Source of the DNA: Panacibacter microcysteis
GTDB taxonomy: Bacteria > Bacteroidota > Bacteroidia > Chitinophagales > Chitinophagaceae
Length of the DNA stretch: 64,000 bases
Assembly: GCF_015831355.1 (NCBI RefSeq)
Contig: NZ_JADWYR010000001.1
Span: 2,790,001-2,854,000, forward strand
Direction of reading: 5' to 3'
The notes under the pieces are model-generated. The model saw only the letters and a list, made by a program, of their open reading frames with translations. It did no database searches and was not told where the DNA came from. Positions within the stretch are counted from its first letter, which is position 1. The number at the start of each line of letters is the position of its first letter. The position numbers and the translations under genes were made by a program. Of the stretch, positions 36,701 through 43,797 are shown piece after piece.

Positions 36701-37869
36701 GCTTTATTGCTACCTGTGATCTTGCTGGTGTGCCACTAAACGTAGCCGGCGCTACCAGTGCATTCAGCGGAGCAAAAGGATTCAGGATAAAAAACATAGC
36801 AAATACCGATACCTACTTCCCTGTGGGTGCAAGTTACCTTACTGCAGGCACAGCTATTACCACACCTTCTCCAAACAGGATGATGATCAATAACCAATCT
36901 GGTACGCCACATGATTATACGGTGGTCGTAAACTATGGTGATATTGGTTATACATATGGCGGAGCGGGTTCATGGCGTGTAAACCGCATCTGGTATGTAA
37001 AAAGCAGTGGTGCTACCGGCAAGGCTACCATGCGTTTATTTTTTACAAAACGCAACTGGATCAACTGGGGCGCCGGTGAAAACGAAGTGGAGGCAGGGTT
37101 TGTATACGCAAAACCGGCACTTGTACAGAAAGACTATAGCGTTGGCAATGGCAACTTTTTAAATTTGTCTGATCTTGCTGACATCACAGACTTTACGGGT
37201 AATGCCAACAACACGGAAATCTATGGCCAGTATACTATTGGCATAAGCAACAGCCTTACCAACGGTGTTGAACAGTTCAACCGGTTCTCGGTTGTAAATC
37301 CTGATGCAATCATTCTGCCTGTAACTGTCATCAACCTGAAAGCTTCACAGGCAGGAGATAAGATAAGGGTAGACTGGACCGCCCTGAATGAAACGGGCGT
37401 TGACCATTATGAAATAGAAAAATCTGTAAACGCTGCAACGTTTACTACCATCGGTTCAGTAAAAGCGTACAACAACAACAACCCGCGGAATGATTATTCT
37501 TTTGATGACATGAACCCTGTGAGCGGCAAAAACTACTACCGTATAAAAACCTTTGATAAAGACGGAAGAACGGCTACAACGATTATTGTAGTGGTGAGCG
37601 TGGATAATGGCAAAGTCTCTGTAAGCGTAACACCAAACCCGGTAAAAAATAAAACAATGGTTGTTACACTGAATAATTTACCTGCCGGAAGATATGAGGC
37701 AGTTATGTACAGTACCAATGGCGAGAAAGTATACCAGCGCGTAATAGAGCATATTGGCGGCTCAGTGTCTCAAACACTTAATCTGCCGGCTACGCTGAGC
37801 AGTGGTGCTTATGTGCTGCGTGTATTGAACCACGCAGCCGGTTATACAACAAAAATTTTTGTGGAGTAA
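30730..37869 (+). CDS. Giant T9SS-exported surface protein with tandem repeats (type A sorting domain)
   Basis: A 2379-aa protein. Order: signal peptide (1-26, ending LFAQ); a jelly-roll-like N-terminal domain (about 27-245); five tandem repeats of about 150-160 aa (about 246-1030), each with HPAA-type start, AYQV, FTTAGTY, LYQNT and a LTFNTGF core; a long beta-helix-like region with autotransporter-associated strand repeats (GGLEKTGPGIIVLNT, GSLVKTGTGTLTLTG); and a C-terminal type A sorting domain (VTPNPVKNKTMV ... GAYVLRVLN). Thr/Asn/Gly/Ser dominate. It should be secreted by the T9SS and bound to the cell surface, possibly as an adhesin; function otherwise unknown. Confidence 0.9.
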   Translation: MTFKYTLRATLFAVLLTIANTTLFAQVSGYAFTQSTSTYAPITGTNLGTGGWDDNNYLNIPLGFTFNFNGINYTTCNVQSNGYVMLGGTVPVSTGGNPTQYVPVSATTTYEGAIAAFGFDLYSSATNTRISYTTSGTAPNRIFIVQWNNARRFNYTGDVLNFQVRLYETSNVAEVRYGTCTATSATNEDVQVGLRGATNADFNNRSTTTNWAATTAGAANNATCRTRNTLMPASGLTFTWTPPPPVTINTTGMHPAASNLTQNTTDNLIGAYQVVTGSTALTPSAFRFNTAGTYTAATDITNFKLYQNTTNSLSGATLVATLAAPATGGLLNFNTGFSALAANSTAYFLVATDVPLSAQAGKTVSLTSTALTNFQFTGAVLRTGDNSPALVTNTHTIIGAQAAIAAVHPAAGTINQNSNVNPIAAYQVTASNGDVTPTAFTFTTAGTYANAADVSGYSLYQNSTNSLTGATLIGNIAGGTRPQTLTFNTGFSSITDGTTTYFILTADVPLTGTNGNTVNIAATNLNNFSFTTAGGAGVGKTGTNPVPAGNTQTIVGPVVTINAAHPAAGTVLQNTANNMLASYQVTVANADVNPTSFTFTTAGTYIPTTDITTFRLYMNNANNFASPTLIGVATASGNPQTLTFNTGFFTLAAGSTTYFIITADIALTSINGDNVNIAANSLANFSFTSVPGGTVAVTGATNPVAAGNTKTIYGPSVAITASQPPAANISLGSINNIIASYQLDVINAVSVTPTSATFTTAGSYVAGDLVNFKLYQNTAVTLTGATLVGTATAPASGGTITFNSGFLSIPSAGTSYLIITTDVGTGASALTHQVRLTSTSLSNLGFTGFGGGGVQKTGTNPATQGNLFTIIDPQVAITTVHPVAGSILTGSQNNLIASLRLAAANAPILPTGVTFTTAGTFQGSNDISIFNLYQNTGNSLTGATLVGTVTISGTSSANTLTYSGGFTPIAAGTNNFLLLVADVAGTATAGRTVNITTTPRANFSFSSTGPVTVSGADPLGAPAAPGQTIVAKLDVYWSSTTSPASWNGTLVNWGQNTGGGPTTPAYQNSVWINSGYGQFEGTAGQVNVTALVNARRLISTVNNYRIDASSSLNGITLTSPAEVTVNTGTSYLGGTTNTNPLIYGNNGLTKLGNGELQLGAPFGTGFGGNIFGNAGELTIGRKTGATSQPTNFLQNNPIEIDNSIFTIAASSGGAGSLRQMPSFTASGASTISLYQTPSFSWMNVIPSTNSASAVAGTYVPLSVSGQLTVNRGTSTSVTGLLGANALSQNMIAFGSATLTGNTTFVGYSTGNWATSNGDMININLGGYGHYFTGVSVATGTINDNGYSMTILGGGNTNYDGAALCLNASGSTMTGNWILGDAAGTNAGWLVTNTSTCLTRGSVTVNNFSKLCLQLTSNSNVNITYSPSVINLYGLGPANQAFPAALDLFNFSGSAGITTLPSDIVLTPVYNSKLASIGSQVGTTNTTTSFILSGRLSGTGGLEKTGPGIIVLNTQNISGNYNTYQDTTRVRNGTLTVNAGSNLGTGPLHMYQLDGRNTTVNLLNTAQTVAALSTTWTNNSGQSQVVNLSGTVLTVNQNVNTIFGNGTGTSTGYIAGTGSLVKTGTGTLTLTGPCTYTGYTQVKNGTLQLNKTGGNTLPVTADVHIIGGKLKVSTSQELDNLVLSTGTLEVDNGVVLTISGTFTMVPTSASINLIGTGRIVYTSTGTLNYGGNVQQVTSAKELPATGAPRNIVFNNYSAQGVQLSANVSLAGTASVGGWLDYNSRTVGGTGTFVLNGLNSKTPKGTTTAGSNYLTNLVFTGSLEIGMQVSGAGIPANSYIIFIDPLVPNSVTINNNATASAGNITFDMSMRGGLMVNLAGGIDAHVVVSGARTYNSGANYIFKTPNTGVQIYPAFPTVGTLNYSPAYDVSIQAGLLNRVVMGNAHDLEVAHDLNLASGIFVTNNNLITWSNSGGVLATPEATYTANATNYTNSFIATCDLAGVPLNVAGATSAFSGAKGFRIKNIANTDTYFPVGASYLTAGTAITTPSPNRMMINNQSGTPHDYTVVVNYGDIGYTYGGAGSWRVNRIWYVKSSGATGKATMRLFFTKRNWINWGAGENEVEAGFVYAKPALVQKDYSVGNGNFLNLSDLADITDFTGNANNTEIYGQYTIGISNSLTNGVEQFNRFSVVNPDAIILPVTVINLKASQAGDKIRVDWTALNETGVDHYEIEKSVNAATFTTIGSVKAYNNNNPRNDYSFDDMNPVSGKNYYRIKTFDKDGRTATTIIVVVSVDNGKVSVSVTPNPVKNKTMVVTLNNLPAGRYEAVMYSTNGEKVYQRVIEHIGGSVSQTLNLPATLSSGAYVLRVLNHAAGYTTKIFVE
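31463..33825 (+). repeat. Five tandem coding repeats of about 150-160 codons
   Basis: Repeat units begin near 31463, 31930, 32404, 32877 and 33350. Shared landmarks are AYQV/SYQ(V/L), FTTAGTY, (K/S)LYQN, LTGATL(V/I)G, TFNTGF, (Y)FI(L/I)TADV and a NFSFT end. They are diverged at DNA level, so likely old and under selection rather than recent slippage. Confidence 0.85.
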
Positions 37870-37872
37870 TAT

Positions 37873-37910
37873 AAACCATAAGCCCTGCAACGCAGGGCTT
37901 ATGGTTTTAG
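37873..37910 (+). terminator. Rho-independent terminator of the giant cargo gene
   Basis: AAACCATAAGCCCTGC-AAC-GCAGGGCTTATGGTTTT: a 16-bp perfect stem, 4 bp after the stop. Confidence 0.92.
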
Positions 37911-37930
37911 CTTCATTATTAACAGAAAGA

Positions 37931-37980
37931 TGAAAGGATTGCGACGCAACGAAGATGCCATGAAATACTACTGCCGGTAT
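37931..37980 (+). repeat. Dispersed intergenic repeat, copy 13 (GGATTGCGACGCAAC core)
   Basis: GATGAAAGGATTGCGACGCAACGAAGATGCCATGAAATACTACTGCCGGTAT; nearly identical to copy 12. Confidence 0.85.
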
Positions 37981-38001
37981 CCAACATGTTTTTCAGCATT
38001 A

Positions 38002-38355
38002 CTACCCGGCCAGGCATTCGCTGATTGCCGTGAGTAAAGCTGGGGGATCAAAAGGTTTTGTAATAAACATATCTGCACTGCAATCTTTTGCTTTTTGCTG
38101 CAACTTGCTGTTGGCTGAGATAAGTATGACCGGTATGTTGCTGTTTTCTTCTTTTATAAGTGAACAAAATTCGCAGCCATCTTTTCCTATCAGGTTTATA
38201 TCGATGATGTATAAATCAGGGTAAGGCTTTTTATCTACCAGTATATTTTTACCGTTAAAGTCTTTGATTACTTCGTAGTTATTTTTTATCAGCAGCGACT
38301 CAAGCACAAGCAGCATCACATTATCATCTTCAATTACATGAATTCTTTTTTTCAT
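38002..38355 (-). CDS. Single-domain response regulator
   Basis: A 117-aa CheY-like receiver only: acidic pair Asp10/Asp11, phosphoacceptor Asp52 (LYIIDINL), Ser80 (LISAN) and Lys100 (FITKPFDP). There is no output domain, so it should act by protein contact or phosphotransfer. ATG at 38355 is preferred because the receiver begins there; an upstream start at 38379 adds eight residues. No histidine kinase is in the window. Confidence 0.92.
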   Translation of the reverse strand: MKKRIHVIEDDNVMLLVLESLLIKNNYEVIKDFNGKNILVDKKPYPDLYIIDINLIGKDGCEFCSLIKEENSNIPVILISANSKLQQKAKDCSADMFITKPFDPPALLTAISECLAG

Positions 38356-38746
38356 AATGTTTCTACCGGGCGGTAGCACCCTGGTTTATCAAAAGATATT
38401 ATTTACACTGCAAAATAAGGGTATTCTGTAGCGGCGCCATCTTTTTTTATGTTTTGCAATCGGCAACAGTGTACATATGCTCGCTGCCTTAAATGCAGTA
38501 AATGTATGTTGCGTTGCCTGCACTGCCGTTGTATGGCTTACTAAAATAAAAAAGGCCTGTCCTGGAAAGAACTGGCCGTTGCTAACCTATGAAAAACACC
38601 TAGTTTAATATTGTTGAACCCTTGCGGTGAAAGTCAAATCTATAGAGTTATTATAAACAGCACTGTACCATATGACTCATTTTAATCGTTGCTTTTTATA
38701 AAAACTTAGCAGGTATGAATGTAAGTAAACTTAATTAATAAAATAA
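38356..38746. other. Non-coding stretch without a recognised feature
   Basis: No plausible gene on either strand. It holds a weak repeat-like piece (TGCGTTGCCTGCACTGCCG near 38510) too diverged to count as a copy, and AT-rich sequence towards the terminator at 38747. Confidence 0.5.
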
Positions 38747-38790
38747 AAAACATCTGTGCAAAATTTTATAATCTGCACAGATGTTTAAAA
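38747..38790 (-). terminator. Intrinsic terminator of the 285-aa gene
   Basis: AACATCTGTGCA and TGCACAGATGTT arms with a 13-nt AT-rich loop and flanking A/T runs. Confidence 0.8.
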
Positions 38791-38821
38791 GTTATCAAAA
38801 AAATCAATGATTTAATTTGAG

Positions 38822-39679
38822 TTAATTCATTTCAGACAACCATTGTTTTACAAAACTCCTGGATGCTTCTACCACTTCTTTGCCTGCACGGTAAGCCATC
38901 TTCCAATGACTGTCTTTGCTTTCATATGCGGGGTTTACAAAATATTTCTTTCCATGTTCTTCTTTTAGCTGTGCCGCAAAATCTACATGATCGGTTGCCG
39001 CCATAAACTCTTCCAGCCTTGTTTTAATAAAACTTTTTGGATTGTCAGGATATTCTTCATGCCATGTTTTTATCCGGCCAACGCTGTCTTCTATATACAT
39101 TTTGGAAAGGCTTTCATAATTATCGGCATACATTTTTAGAAACTCGTTTGCGGGGTCCTCCATTTCTTTCAGGTTTTGCTTAGCCGCGTCCAGTGCAGGC
39201 TGAAACAAAGCCTTGTTTTCAGGTGTGGCTTTGGCAATAATATCTTCAGCCTGTTTTACCGCTTCTTTGGCCTGCGCAATTATTTTGGCTCTGTATTTTT
39301 CCGGTGTTTCCGGCGCACCGTTAAACTGCGGTTTGTTCTCCTGTTTTAACTGTGCGTAATGTTTTCTAAAGTCTTCTGATGTTACATAGTTTTTCGTGTA
39401 GGCAAGCAGGTCTTTTGCAACAACAACCCTGTCTGCTGCGGCAAGATTTTTTATTTTGTTTACACCATAAGTGTTCAGGTAGCCACCTATCATACTGCCG
39501 GCTATACGTTCATTCGCTTCAGTTCTTGTAATGCCGATGATGTTTAAGAATTCATCTTTTATTGTCTTTGTAGTAAACGAAAGCAGGCTGTAACTAACCG
39601 TTACTGTTACCAGTAATAACAAGCTGGTACGCACCAGTATTTTTCCGTTAACGCGTTTTGTAGTAATGTGTGTTTTCAT
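38822..39679 (-). CDS. Membrane-anchored helical protein of unknown function (285 aa)
   Basis: One N-terminal hydrophobic segment (about 14-36, LVRTSLLLLVTVTVSYSLLSF) with a basic start, then a mostly helical, charged periplasmic domain with Lys/Glu-rich heptads (YRAKIIAQAKEAVKQAEDIIAKA) and a C-terminal WKMAYRAGKEVVEASRSFVKQWL. No catalytic motif is seen. The pattern looks like a conserved Bacteroidota hypothetical protein. Single gene with its own terminator. Confidence 0.78.
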   Translation of the reverse strand: MKTHITTKRVNGKILVRTSLLLLVTVTVSYSLLSFTTKTIKDEFLNIIGITRTEANERIAGSMIGGYLNTYGVNKIKNLAAADRVVVAKDLLAYTKNYVTSEDFRKHYAQLKQENKPQFNGAPETPEKYRAKIIAQAKEAVKQAEDIIAKATPENKALFQPALDAAKQNLKEMEDPANEFLKMYADNYESLSKMYIEDSVGRIKTWHEEYPDNPKSFIKTRLEEFMAATDHVDFAAQLKEEHGKKYFVNPAYESKDSHWKMAYRAGKEVVEASRSFVKQWLSEMN

Positions 39680-39793
39680 ATTTATATTTTACGCTGCAAA
39701 GATGCCGGCGCACTTACAATGCAGAAAGAGGTATGTGTATAAATTGTCTTTTTTGGAAGATCAGTTGTAAAGGTGAGGAGTGAAATATTTTTG

Positions 39794-39870
39794 TTACCGG
39801 CATTGGAACTGCTATCAGCTTCGTTGTGTCACTCACTTGTACGCCGGTGCATGCAGCAACTGCAGCGATC
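39794..39870 (-). repeat. Dispersed intergenic repeat, copy 15
   Basis: Long reverse copy: TTACCGGCATTGG, CTATCAGCTTC, GTTGTGTCACTCACTTGTACGCCGG, ending CAGCAACTGCAGCGATC. Confidence 0.8.
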
Positions 39871-39963
39871 ATATACAATTCATGCAAAAAAAAATACATT
39901 TGTTCGTAAACGGGGTGGTTATACGCTGCTGCTCGTTTTATTTTGCCGAACAGATAATTACAG

Positions 39964-40662
39964 ATGAAAAAGAATACCCTCATTACATATGCCTGCCTGC
40001 TGCTGGTGGCGGCAATAACGGTTGTAGCGGGTCAGCAGCTTGCGCAGCAAAAAACGAACATCCGCGTATGGGATTGGGCTGCCTGGGCACTGTTGTTAGC
40101 AGGCTTGCCGTTTGCCTTATTACAGCAACCTGCCGGCCTGCCAGATTGGTGGCAGCCGGGCATCTCAAACAAAAAAAGAATTCTGCTGCCACTGCTCACA
40201 GGTTTGTTGTTTGCCATTATGGATGTAATTGTTTTTGTCGTCATATTACATCCGCAACCTTATGAGAGCATGCCCCCTTTTTTACAACCTTTTCCCTACT
40301 CTGTTGGCCTGTATGTTTCAGGCGCCTTTGAAGTGGAGATTTTTTACCGGCTCATCCCGCTTACACTGGTATTATGCATAGCAAAAAAAGCAAAGGCATC
40401 TGCAAAAACATGGAATATTCTTTTTTGGTTGCTCGCTGTATTAACCGCATTGCGGGAACCTTTGGAGCAACTGTCTGATGGTGCAGTGTGGGTACTTGTA
40501 TATGCGTTTGTTACAGGCTTTGCTATGAATTTTATGCAGGCGGTTTTTTACAGGAGAGCTGGTTTTATGGCATCCTTGTTTACAAGGTTAGGTCACTATA
40601 TGCTGTGGCATATTTTATTGGGTATTTACGTGGAGTATGTTCAACTGGCATACTTAAATTAG
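39964..40662 (+). CDS. Membrane protein resembling CPBP intramembrane proteases
   Basis: A 232-aa protein with six to seven hydrophobic segments. VEIFYRLIP (about 124-132) resembles the first CPBP motif (E-x3-R, though the usual EE pair is only E-V-E), and SLFTRLGHYMLWHILLG near the C-terminus supplies His residues like the later motifs. CPBP proteins include CAAX proteases and bacteriocin self-immunity proteins. Because the motifs are imperfect the activity is doubtful. It lies upstream of, and in the same direction as, the GH13 gene, with 141 bp between them. Confidence 0.6.
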   Translation: MKKNTLITYACLLLVAAITVVAGQQLAQQKTNIRVWDWAAWALLLAGLPFALLQQPAGLPDWWQPGISNKKRILLPLLTGLLFAIMDVIVFVVILHPQPYESMPPFLQPFPYSVGLYVSGAFEVEIFYRLIPLTLVLCIAKKAKASAKTWNILFWLLAVLTALREPLEQLSDGAVWVLVYAFVTGFAMNFMQAVFYRRAGFMASLFTRLGHYMLWHILLGIYVEYVQLAYLN

Positions 40663-40803
40663 TTAACTGTTGTGCAGGCAGAAACACAGCAGCAACAGCT
40701 TTCATACCAGTATTACAACATTTATTTTACACAGCCCATATTTGCGGTGCAACACTTTTGAAGGACGGTTTTGTTTATATTCGGTACTATAAAATACTGC
40801 TGT

Positions 40804-42513
40804 ATGAGGTCATTCTTTCTTCGTTGCCTGCTGATCTTTTCCCTGTGCTATTCAACTGCCTTTTCCCAGGATGGAAACAAACCAGCATGGTGGAAAGAAG
40901 CGATCGTTTACCAGGTATATCCGCGCAGTTTTAAAGACAGTGATGGAGATGGGATAGGAGATCTGAAAGGGCTCATTTCTAAACTTGATTATATCAAAAG
41001 CCTCGGCGTAGATGTTATCTGGCTCAATCCAATATACCAATCGCCAAACGATGACAATGGTTATGATGTAAGCGACTACCGCAGTATCATGAAAGAGTTT
41101 GGTACGATGGCTGATTTTGATGCGCTGCTCAAAGGCATGCACGAACGTGGTTTAAAGCTGGTAATGGATATGGTGCTGAACCACAGCAGTGATGAACATT
41201 ACTGGTTTCAGCAAAGCCGCAGCAGCCGTAACAATCCATATCGTAATTATTATCATTGGTGGAATGCAGAGAGAGGTACACCGCCTTACCGCTATAGCAT
41301 TTTTGATGTTAACCACGATGCATGGAAATACGATTCACTTTCCAATGCATATTACCTGCACTACTTTAGCCGCAAACAACCAGACCTGAATTGGGAAAAC
41401 CCGGCATTGCGGACAGAGGTATTTGACATTATGAGGTTTTGGGCAGATAAAGGTATTGATGGTTTTCGGCTGGACGCTTTCCAGTTTGCGGCAAAAGACA
41501 CCACGTTTCCGCCTTTCCCGCAAGGCTACGAAAAAGAATTGTCAAAGTATTATGCAATGGGGCCGGGCCTGCATGATTACCTGAAAGAAATGAATGAGGC
41601 GGTGTTCAGCAAATACCCGCTGATGAGCGTGGCCGAAGGTGCCGGCAATTCATTTGAAGATGCACACAACCTTGTAGACGCAAACCGGAAGGAATTGAAT
41701 ATGGCTTATGCTTTCGAAGGTGTGGATATTGCAAAATCAGGTGGCTACAGCTTATTGCATTTTAAAGAAGTATTCAGTAAATGGGATAGTGCATTTGCTG
41801 AAAACGGCTGGTTGTCCATCTTTCTTGCCAACCACGACCAGGCAAGAATGGTGAGTCGTTTTGCGACAGATGATCCCGCTTACAGAGACAAGGCTTCTAT
41901 GATGCTTGCAACATTTGTGCTAAGCATGCGTGGCACGCCTTACTATTATTATGGCGATGAACTTGGTATGACCAACCCTTACTTTACATCTATCGGCCAG
42001 TATAAAGATATGCAGGTGCTTAATGAATACCACCATCTTACCAATGCAAACGGAGATATCGGAAAATTTCTAAAAGAAATGCATTTTAGCAGCAGAGACA
42101 ACGGGCGTACGCCGTTTCAATGGAATGATTCCTTACATGCAGGGTTTACTACCGGCATGCCGTGGCTGGAAGTAAATAAAAACTATAAAACCATCAATGC
42201 TGCTGCTGAAGAAAAAGACCCGAATTCTGTTTTGAATTATTTCAGAAAGATGGTTCGGCTGAGAAAGTCTGATAAAACATTGGTGTATGGTAAATACACG
42301 TTACTCGATAAAACCAACCCGCATGTATATGCCTACACCCGTGAGCAGGATGGCCGCAAACTATTAGTACTGCTAAATTTCAGCAGTAAAAAGGCAGCGT
42401 TTATCTCCGGCGTCGATCTTTCCAAAGCTAAATGCCTTATATCAAATTATGCAACTGCCAGCAAGGGCAGAACGTTACAACCGTACGAAGCCGCAGTATG
42501 GCAAATACAATAA
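40804..42513 (+). CDS. Exported GH13 alpha-glucosidase/oligo-1,6-glucosidase type
   Basis: A 569-aa protein from ATG 40804, giving a clean signal peptide (1-21, STAFSQ). Conserved GH13 regions: DMVLNHSSDEH, GIDGFRLDAFQF with nucleophile Asp224, VAEGAG with acid/base Glu279, and LANHDQARM with Asp345. DSDGDGIGD (45-53) is the calcium-site loop and Val/QVYPRSFKDSDGDG the start typical of the oligo-1,6-glucosidase branch. The expected role is hydrolysis of malto-oligosaccharides or isomaltose in the periplasm or at the surface. There are no SusC/SusD genes nearby. Confidence 0.92.
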   Translation: MRSFFLRCLLIFSLCYSTAFSQDGNKPAWWKEAIVYQVYPRSFKDSDGDGIGDLKGLISKLDYIKSLGVDVIWLNPIYQSPNDDNGYDVSDYRSIMKEFGTMADFDALLKGMHERGLKLVMDMVLNHSSDEHYWFQQSRSSRNNPYRNYYHWWNAERGTPPYRYSIFDVNHDAWKYDSLSNAYYLHYFSRKQPDLNWENPALRTEVFDIMRFWADKGIDGFRLDAFQFAAKDTTFPPFPQGYEKELSKYYAMGPGLHDYLKEMNEAVFSKYPLMSVAEGAGNSFEDAHNLVDANRKELNMAYAFEGVDIAKSGGYSLLHFKEVFSKWDSAFAENGWLSIFLANHDQARMVSRFATDDPAYRDKASMMLATFVLSMRGTPYYYYGDELGMTNPYFTSIGQYKDMQVLNEYHHLTNANGDIGKFLKEMHFSSRDNGRTPFQWNDSLHAGFTTGMPWLEVNKNYKTINAAAEEKDPNSVLNYFRKMVRLRKSDKTLVYGKYTLLDKTNPHVYAYTREQDGRKLLVLLNFSSKKAAFISGVDLSKAKCLISNYATASKGRTLQPYEAAVWQIQ

Positions 42514-42539
42514 AGTTTTTTTCATCAGCAATAGTGTTG

Positions 42540-42600
42540 CATGGCATCGCCTGTTGTGTCACTCACTTGTGCGTCCCCTTTTTATGGCAACTACAGCGTT
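42540..42600 (-). repeat. Dispersed intergenic repeat, copy 16
   Basis: ATGGCATCGCCTG, GTTGTGTCACTCACTTGTGCG, CCCTTTTTATGGCAACTACAGCG: one of the most complete copies. Confidence 0.85.
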
Positions 42601-42659
42601 CCTTTTTCGGCTGCAGGCAATAAAGCATAGCCTGCCCTGGCAGGTTGCGCTGTGCTCTT

Positions 42660-43478
42660 TCACTCAGGCTGTTTGGCAAAATAGCTTTTCATGTACAACA
42701 ACTGGTACGGCACTGCGTTGGCCCAGTATTCCCATGTATGACCGCCGGGGCGCACAATAAAGTCGTGCGGTATGCCCGCATACAAAAGTTTCTCATGCAG
42801 GGCAAGGTTTACTTTGTAAAAGAAATCGTCTGTACCGCAATCAAAAATAATGGCTGTTGTATTGGGTGTGAGTAAATGCACAAGGTTTATAACTGTATTA
42901 TCCTCCCAGTTTCCAGCATGTTCTTTATAAGAGCCCAGCAGTTTTGCCATATCCCAGTTGAGCGGGTATGGTCTAATATCAACACCACCACTCATACTGC
43001 CGGCTACACCAAATACATCCTGGTGTTTAAAAGCAAGGTACAATGCGCCATGCCCGCCCATACTAAGGCCGGTGATACCGCGTGCCTTTTTATCCTTTAT
43101 TGTTTTGTAACGGCCATCAATAAAAGTCACCAGTTCTTTGCTTATAAAAGTTTCATATCGTACAGCAGAATCCATTGGTGCATCAAAATACCAGGAATTA
43201 AAGTTGCCATCAGGGCACACAATGATCAGGCTGTCCTCATCGGCATATTGTTTTATCGCAGGTACTTTTGTTATCCAGTCGCGTTGGTTGCCGCTATAAC
43301 CATGCAGCAGGTAAACCACGGGAAAATCTTTTTTACCATCATACGCTGCAGGTGTTATAACCACGCACCGGATGTCTTTATGCATTGCATTGCTGTGTGC
43401 CATTACAGTATCTGCAATACCTGCGTTTGATGTAACAGTAAGCAGGATAAAAACAAAAACGAAAGAAAATATTTTCAT
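42660..43478 (-). CDS. Exported esterase (FrmB/esterase D-like alpha/beta hydrolase)
   Basis: A 272-aa protein from ATG 43478 with a signal peptide (1-19). Oxyanion-region LLHGYSGNQRDW (58-69), nucleophile Ser139 in GLSMGGHG, acid Asp217/218 (DCGTDD) and His247 (PGGHTWEYW) form the triad. The family includes S-formylglutathione hydrolase, carbohydrate acetyl/feruloyl esterases and mycolyltransferase relatives. Export argues for a carbohydrate or envelope ester. It is convergent with the GH13 gene; a repeat separates them. Confidence 0.88.
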   Translation of the reverse strand: MKIFSFVFVFILLTVTSNAGIADTVMAHSNAMHKDIRCVVITPAAYDGKKDFPVVYLLHGYSGNQRDWITKVPAIKQYADEDSLIIVCPDGNFNSWYFDAPMDSAVRYETFISKELVTFIDGRYKTIKDKKARGITGLSMGGHGALYLAFKHQDVFGVAGSMSGGVDIRPYPLNWDMAKLLGSYKEHAGNWEDNTVINLVHLLTPNTTAIIFDCGTDDFFYKVNLALHEKLLYAGIPHDFIVRPGGHTWEYWANAVPYQLLYMKSYFAKQPE

Positions 43479-43603
43479 ATACACAAACCTATGCAAGCAG
43501 GCGTAATAAACATAATAATGGGTTTATTTTTTGTTGTTACAGAAAGCCTGCAGGCTGATACCATGGTGAAGTTACACCCGGCACTGCTGAATATTGATAT
43601 ACA

Positions 43604-43659
43604 GTACAAGAGTGCGACGCAACGGAAGCATAACAGCATTCCTGCTGCCGGGTTCATAT
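43604..43659 (+). repeat. Dispersed intergenic repeat, copy 17
   Basis: GTACAAGAGTGCGACGCAACGGAAGCATAACAGCATTCCTGCTGCCGGGTTCATA in the 319-bp esterase/catalase divergent region, where nothing else is evident. Confidence 0.85.
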
Positions 43660-43797
43660 TGCTCTACACTATAACGTGGAACAAAGTTTGATGGAACAAG
43701 GTGCAGCTTTACCACTACAACACATAAAGCTGTGTAAAACGGAACATCTGCCAACAGCACTATTACAAAATCATCATTTCAAAAAATCTCAGTCATC

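Noticed and set aside
38500-38530. Another dispersed repeat copy
   Set aside because: Only TGCGTTGCCTGCACTGCCG resembles the core; flanks do not match.
39780-40265. 161-codon plus-strand frame before the CPBP-like gene
   Set aside because: Runs through a dispersed repeat and overlaps the better-supported gene in another frame.
42876-43430. 184-codon frame antisense to the esterase
   Set aside because: The esterase triad is intact on the minus strand; no homologous look on the plus strand.
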